Shown here piece by piece: positions 61,956 through 64,000 of a stretch of DNA of 64,000 nucleotides. Under the pieces are notes generated by a model, which was given only the letters and a program-made list of their open reading frames with translations, was not told where the DNA came from and did no database searches. How positions within the stretch are numbered: the first letter of the stretch is position 1; each line of letters begins with the position of its first letter. Source of the stretch: Tessaracoccus defluvii (GTDB taxonomy: Bacteria; Actinomycetota; Actinomycetes; Propionibacteriales; Propionibacteriaceae); assembly GCF_014489575.1 (NCBI RefSeq), contig NZ_CP060789.1, positions 2,542,001 through 2,606,000 of the forward strand, given 5' to 3'. Made by a program: the position numbers and the translations under genes.

Positions 61956-62994
61956 ATGAGCTCGGACATGATTCCCGATGACCAGCCCGCTGGCGATGCC
62001 TCCCGGCCCGATGTCGGGCGTCGGGAGAAGCGGCGCAACCGACGGGTCCTGTTCGTCGTGCTCGCGCTGCTCGTCGCGGTCGTCGCGGGGGCATAGGCGT
62101 TGCGTCGTACTACGCGAAGTCGGCGATCGACGCGCTGGACAACATCACCCGCGAGCCCACCATCATGCCCACCACCGGCAGCAGCAACCGGCCGCCGACG
62201 GTCGAACCGGTGCCGGGAGTCGAGCACGCGCCGCTGAACATCGTCCTGATGGGCAGCGACACCCGTGGCGACGAGCGCGGGCGCTCCGACGTCCTGCAAC
62301 TCCTTCACATCTCCGGCGACCGCAAAGGCGTCTACCTGATGAGCATCCCCGTGACTCGTGGGTCGACATCCCCGGCCGCGGGAAGGCGAAGATCAACGCC
62401 GCCTACTCGTGGGGCGGGCCCGCCCTGACCATCGAGACAATGGAGCAGCTGCTCGAGGTGCCGATGGACCACACGGCCATCATCGATTTCGAGGGCTTCA
62501 CCAAGGTCATCGACACCCTGGGCGGCATCACGGTCTACAACCGCGAGGCCTCGAGCAGCCGCGGCGCCACCTTCCCGAAGGGCGACATCACCCTCAACGG
62601 CGCCGACGCGCTCATCTTCGTCCGCGAACGCTACGGCCTTTCCGACGGCGACTTCGGGCGCGCCACGCGGCAGCGCGACGTCATCAAGGCCGTCCTCACC
62701 AAGCTCGCCTCCGCCGGCACGCTGACCGACCCCGGCAAGTTCCGCGAGGCCGTGACCACCCTGGGCGGCAACTTCACCGTCGACGCCGGCCTCACGAACG
62801 ACGCGATCATCGACCTCGGCTGGCAGATGAAGGACTTCCACCCGGCCGACATCCGCTCGTTCCAGCTGCCGACCGCCGGCTTCGACATGACGGGCGACGG
62901 CCAGTCGATCGTCGTCGTCGACAGCGACAAGATCGTCCAGCTCCGCGAGGCGCTGCGGAACGACACCATGGAGGAGTTCTACTCGTCTTTGTGA
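61956..62994 (+). CDS. LytR-CpsA-Psr (LCP) cell-wall glycopolymer ligase, two frameshifts
   Basis: The coding order is clear but spread over two frames. A cytoplasmic start ([15 protein letters not shown]), a membrane helix [15 protein letters not shown], then [18 protein letters not shown] (after a lost G in the run 62087-62091), [25 protein letters not shown], and [12 protein letters not shown] (after a lost C in 62347-62350), with [10 protein letters not shown] and [18 protein letters not shown]. These are the conserved Asp/Arg words of LCP enzymes, which move undecaprenyl-linked polymers onto peptidoglycan. With both bases restored it is ~345 residues. ATG 61944, 61956 or 61968 could be the start. 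It would anchor the glycan made by this locus. Confidence 0.85.
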
Positions 62995-63101
62995 CTCCGC
63001 TGCCCACCGACGGGGTCCCCCGGGTTATCGCCGAATGCCGCGGTACGGCATTGTTGGGAACACATCGCCAAGCGAAGCATCACCGAGGGGACCTCACAAA
63101 C

Positions 63102-64000
63102 ATGAAGATCGTCGTCGTCGGCACCGGTTATGTCGGCCTGTCCAACGCCGTCATCCTGGCCCGCCACCATGACGTCACCGCCGTCGACATCGACGCGGCG
63201 AAGGTCGAGCTGATCAACGCCAGGGTCTCCCCCATCGACGACGTCGAACTCGCCGACCACCTGGCCAACCGGCCGCTCCGGCTCCACGCCACCACCGACG
63301 CCGACGCGGCCTACGCCGACGCCGGCTTCGTGCTGGTCGCCACCCCCACCGACTACGACCCGCAGACGAGCTACTTCGACACCCGCTCCGTCGAGGGAGT
63401 CATCGCGGCCGCGCTGAAGGTGAACCCGGCGGCCGTCGTCGTCATCAAGTCGACGGTGCCCGTCGGCTTCACCGAGGAGCTGCGCGAGCGGCACCCGGGG
63501 GCCACGATCCTGTTCTCCCCCGAGTTTCTCCGCGAGGGGCGGGCGCTGTACGACAACCTGCACCCGTCGCGCATCGTCGTGGGCGACCGGGGCGAGGCCG
63601 GGCGCGCCTTCGCCGACCTCATGGTGGAGGGCGCGGACGACACCGACATCCCGGTGCTGCTCACCGACTCGACGGAGGCCGAGTCGATCAAGCTGTTCGC
63701 CAACACGTACCTGGCTCTGCGGGTGGCCTACTTCAACGAGCTGGACACGTACGCCGCCACCCGTGGGCTGGACACGGCGCAGATCATCGAGGGTGTCGGC
63801 CTCGACCCGCGGATCGGTTCGCACTACAACAACCCGTCGTTCGGGTACGGCGGCTACTGCTTGCCGAAGGACACCAAGCAGCTGCTCGCCAACTACTCCG
63901 ACGTGCCGCAGAGCCTCATCGCCGCCGTCGTCGACGCCAACCGCACCCGCAAGGACTTCATCGCCAACGACATCCTCGCCCGAGGCCCGGAGGTCGTCGG
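63102..64000 (+). CDS. ugd: UDP-glucose 6-dehydrogenase, N-terminal part
   Basis: The gene runs off the right edge; 299 codons are visible. Features are the NAD motif [13 protein letters not shown] (4-16), [60 protein letters not shown] and the catalytic C253 in [13 protein letters not shown]. The sequence is close to E. coli-type Ugd rather than the ManNAc dehydrogenases. It oxidises UDP-glucose to UDP-glucuronate, a probable sugar donor for the glycan. ATG 63102 follows GAGGGGA. Confidence 0.93.
   Translation, partial: MKIVVVGTGYVGLSNAVILARHHDVTAVDIDAAKVELINARVSPIDDVELADHLANRPLRLHATTDADAAYADAGFVLVATPTDYDPQTSYFDTRSVEGVIAAALKVNPAAVVVIKSTVPVGFTEELRERHPGATILFSPEFLREGRALYDNLHPSRIVVGDRGEAGRAFADLMVEGADDTDIPVLLTDSTEAESIKLFANTYLALRVAYFNELDTYAATRGLDTAQIIEGVGLDPRIGSHYNNPSFGYGGYCLPKDTKQLLANYSDVPQSLIAAVVDANRTRKDFIANDILARGPEVV

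Noticed and set aside
1..64000. tRNA or rRNA genes
   Set aside because: None of the gaps shows a cloverleaf-sized segment with GTTCGA-type T-loop and matching acceptor ends, nor rRNA words; a tRNAscan run would settle this.

Overview
The window is high-GC DNA from an actinobacterium (Actinomycetota). Supporting signs are a translational-type T-box in front of ileS, a Dcd of the bifunctional actinobacterial type, a fn3/MoxR/DUF58/transglutaminase/FHA cluster, and many four-base ATGA/GTGA gene overlaps. A Propionibacteriaceae-like host is my guess; nothing in the window proves the family. No rRNA, tRNA or CRISPR array was seen.

Layout. 0-5 kb: the end of a type II NADH dehydrogenase, a DoxX-like protein, an OmpR-type two-component pair coupled to deoC, then dcd and a 233-bp tandem repeat. 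5.5-19.8 kb, minus strand: a compact cluster encoding a giant Ig-like/FN3 surface protein, MoxR ATPase, DUF58, a transglutaminase-fold protein lacking all three catalytic residues, and two FHA proteins. It resembles the bifidobacterial PFNA cluster, but no kinase or phosphatase gene of that type lies inside the window. 19.9-26.6 kb: a MalY/PatB-type aminotransferase, an internally duplicated unknown protein, T-box-controlled ileS, and a degenerate SGNH-like protein. 26.6-29.9 kb: repeat-rich DNA with three small Tat-exported paralogues and a GIY-YIG protein; a fourth paralogue lies at 34 kb.

29.9-64 kb is a surface-polysaccharide locus. It holds three Wzc-type tyrosine autokinases (two with an adjoining low-molecular-weight phosphatase), a membrane dehydratase, a WecA/MraY-type initiating transferase, glycosyltransferases, Wzy, Wzx, a pyruvyl transferase, the complete capE-capF-capG set for UDP-N-acetyl-L-fucosamine, an LCP ligase and UDP-glucose dehydrogenase. 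The predicted product is a Wzx/Wzy-assembled glycan with L-FucNAc, probably pyruvate ketals and perhaps a uronic acid, attached to the wall by LCP. Joined to it by overlapping genes is a signal peptidase/HprK-like/PqqD-like block, with a second PqqD-like protein and a nucleotidyltransferase-fold protein at the far end. This is my best candidate for an uncharacterised modification system.

The two convergent arms of the polysaccharide locus meet at a nested insertion, 43068-49376. An ISL3-family element is split first by a group II intron (43726-45904) and then by an IS21-family element (46073-48655, 4-bp target duplication). Several genes (giant Ig protein, FHA protein, LCP ligase) carry single-base losses, three of them clearly at G/C runs, which look like sequencing or assembly errors rather than true pseudogenes.
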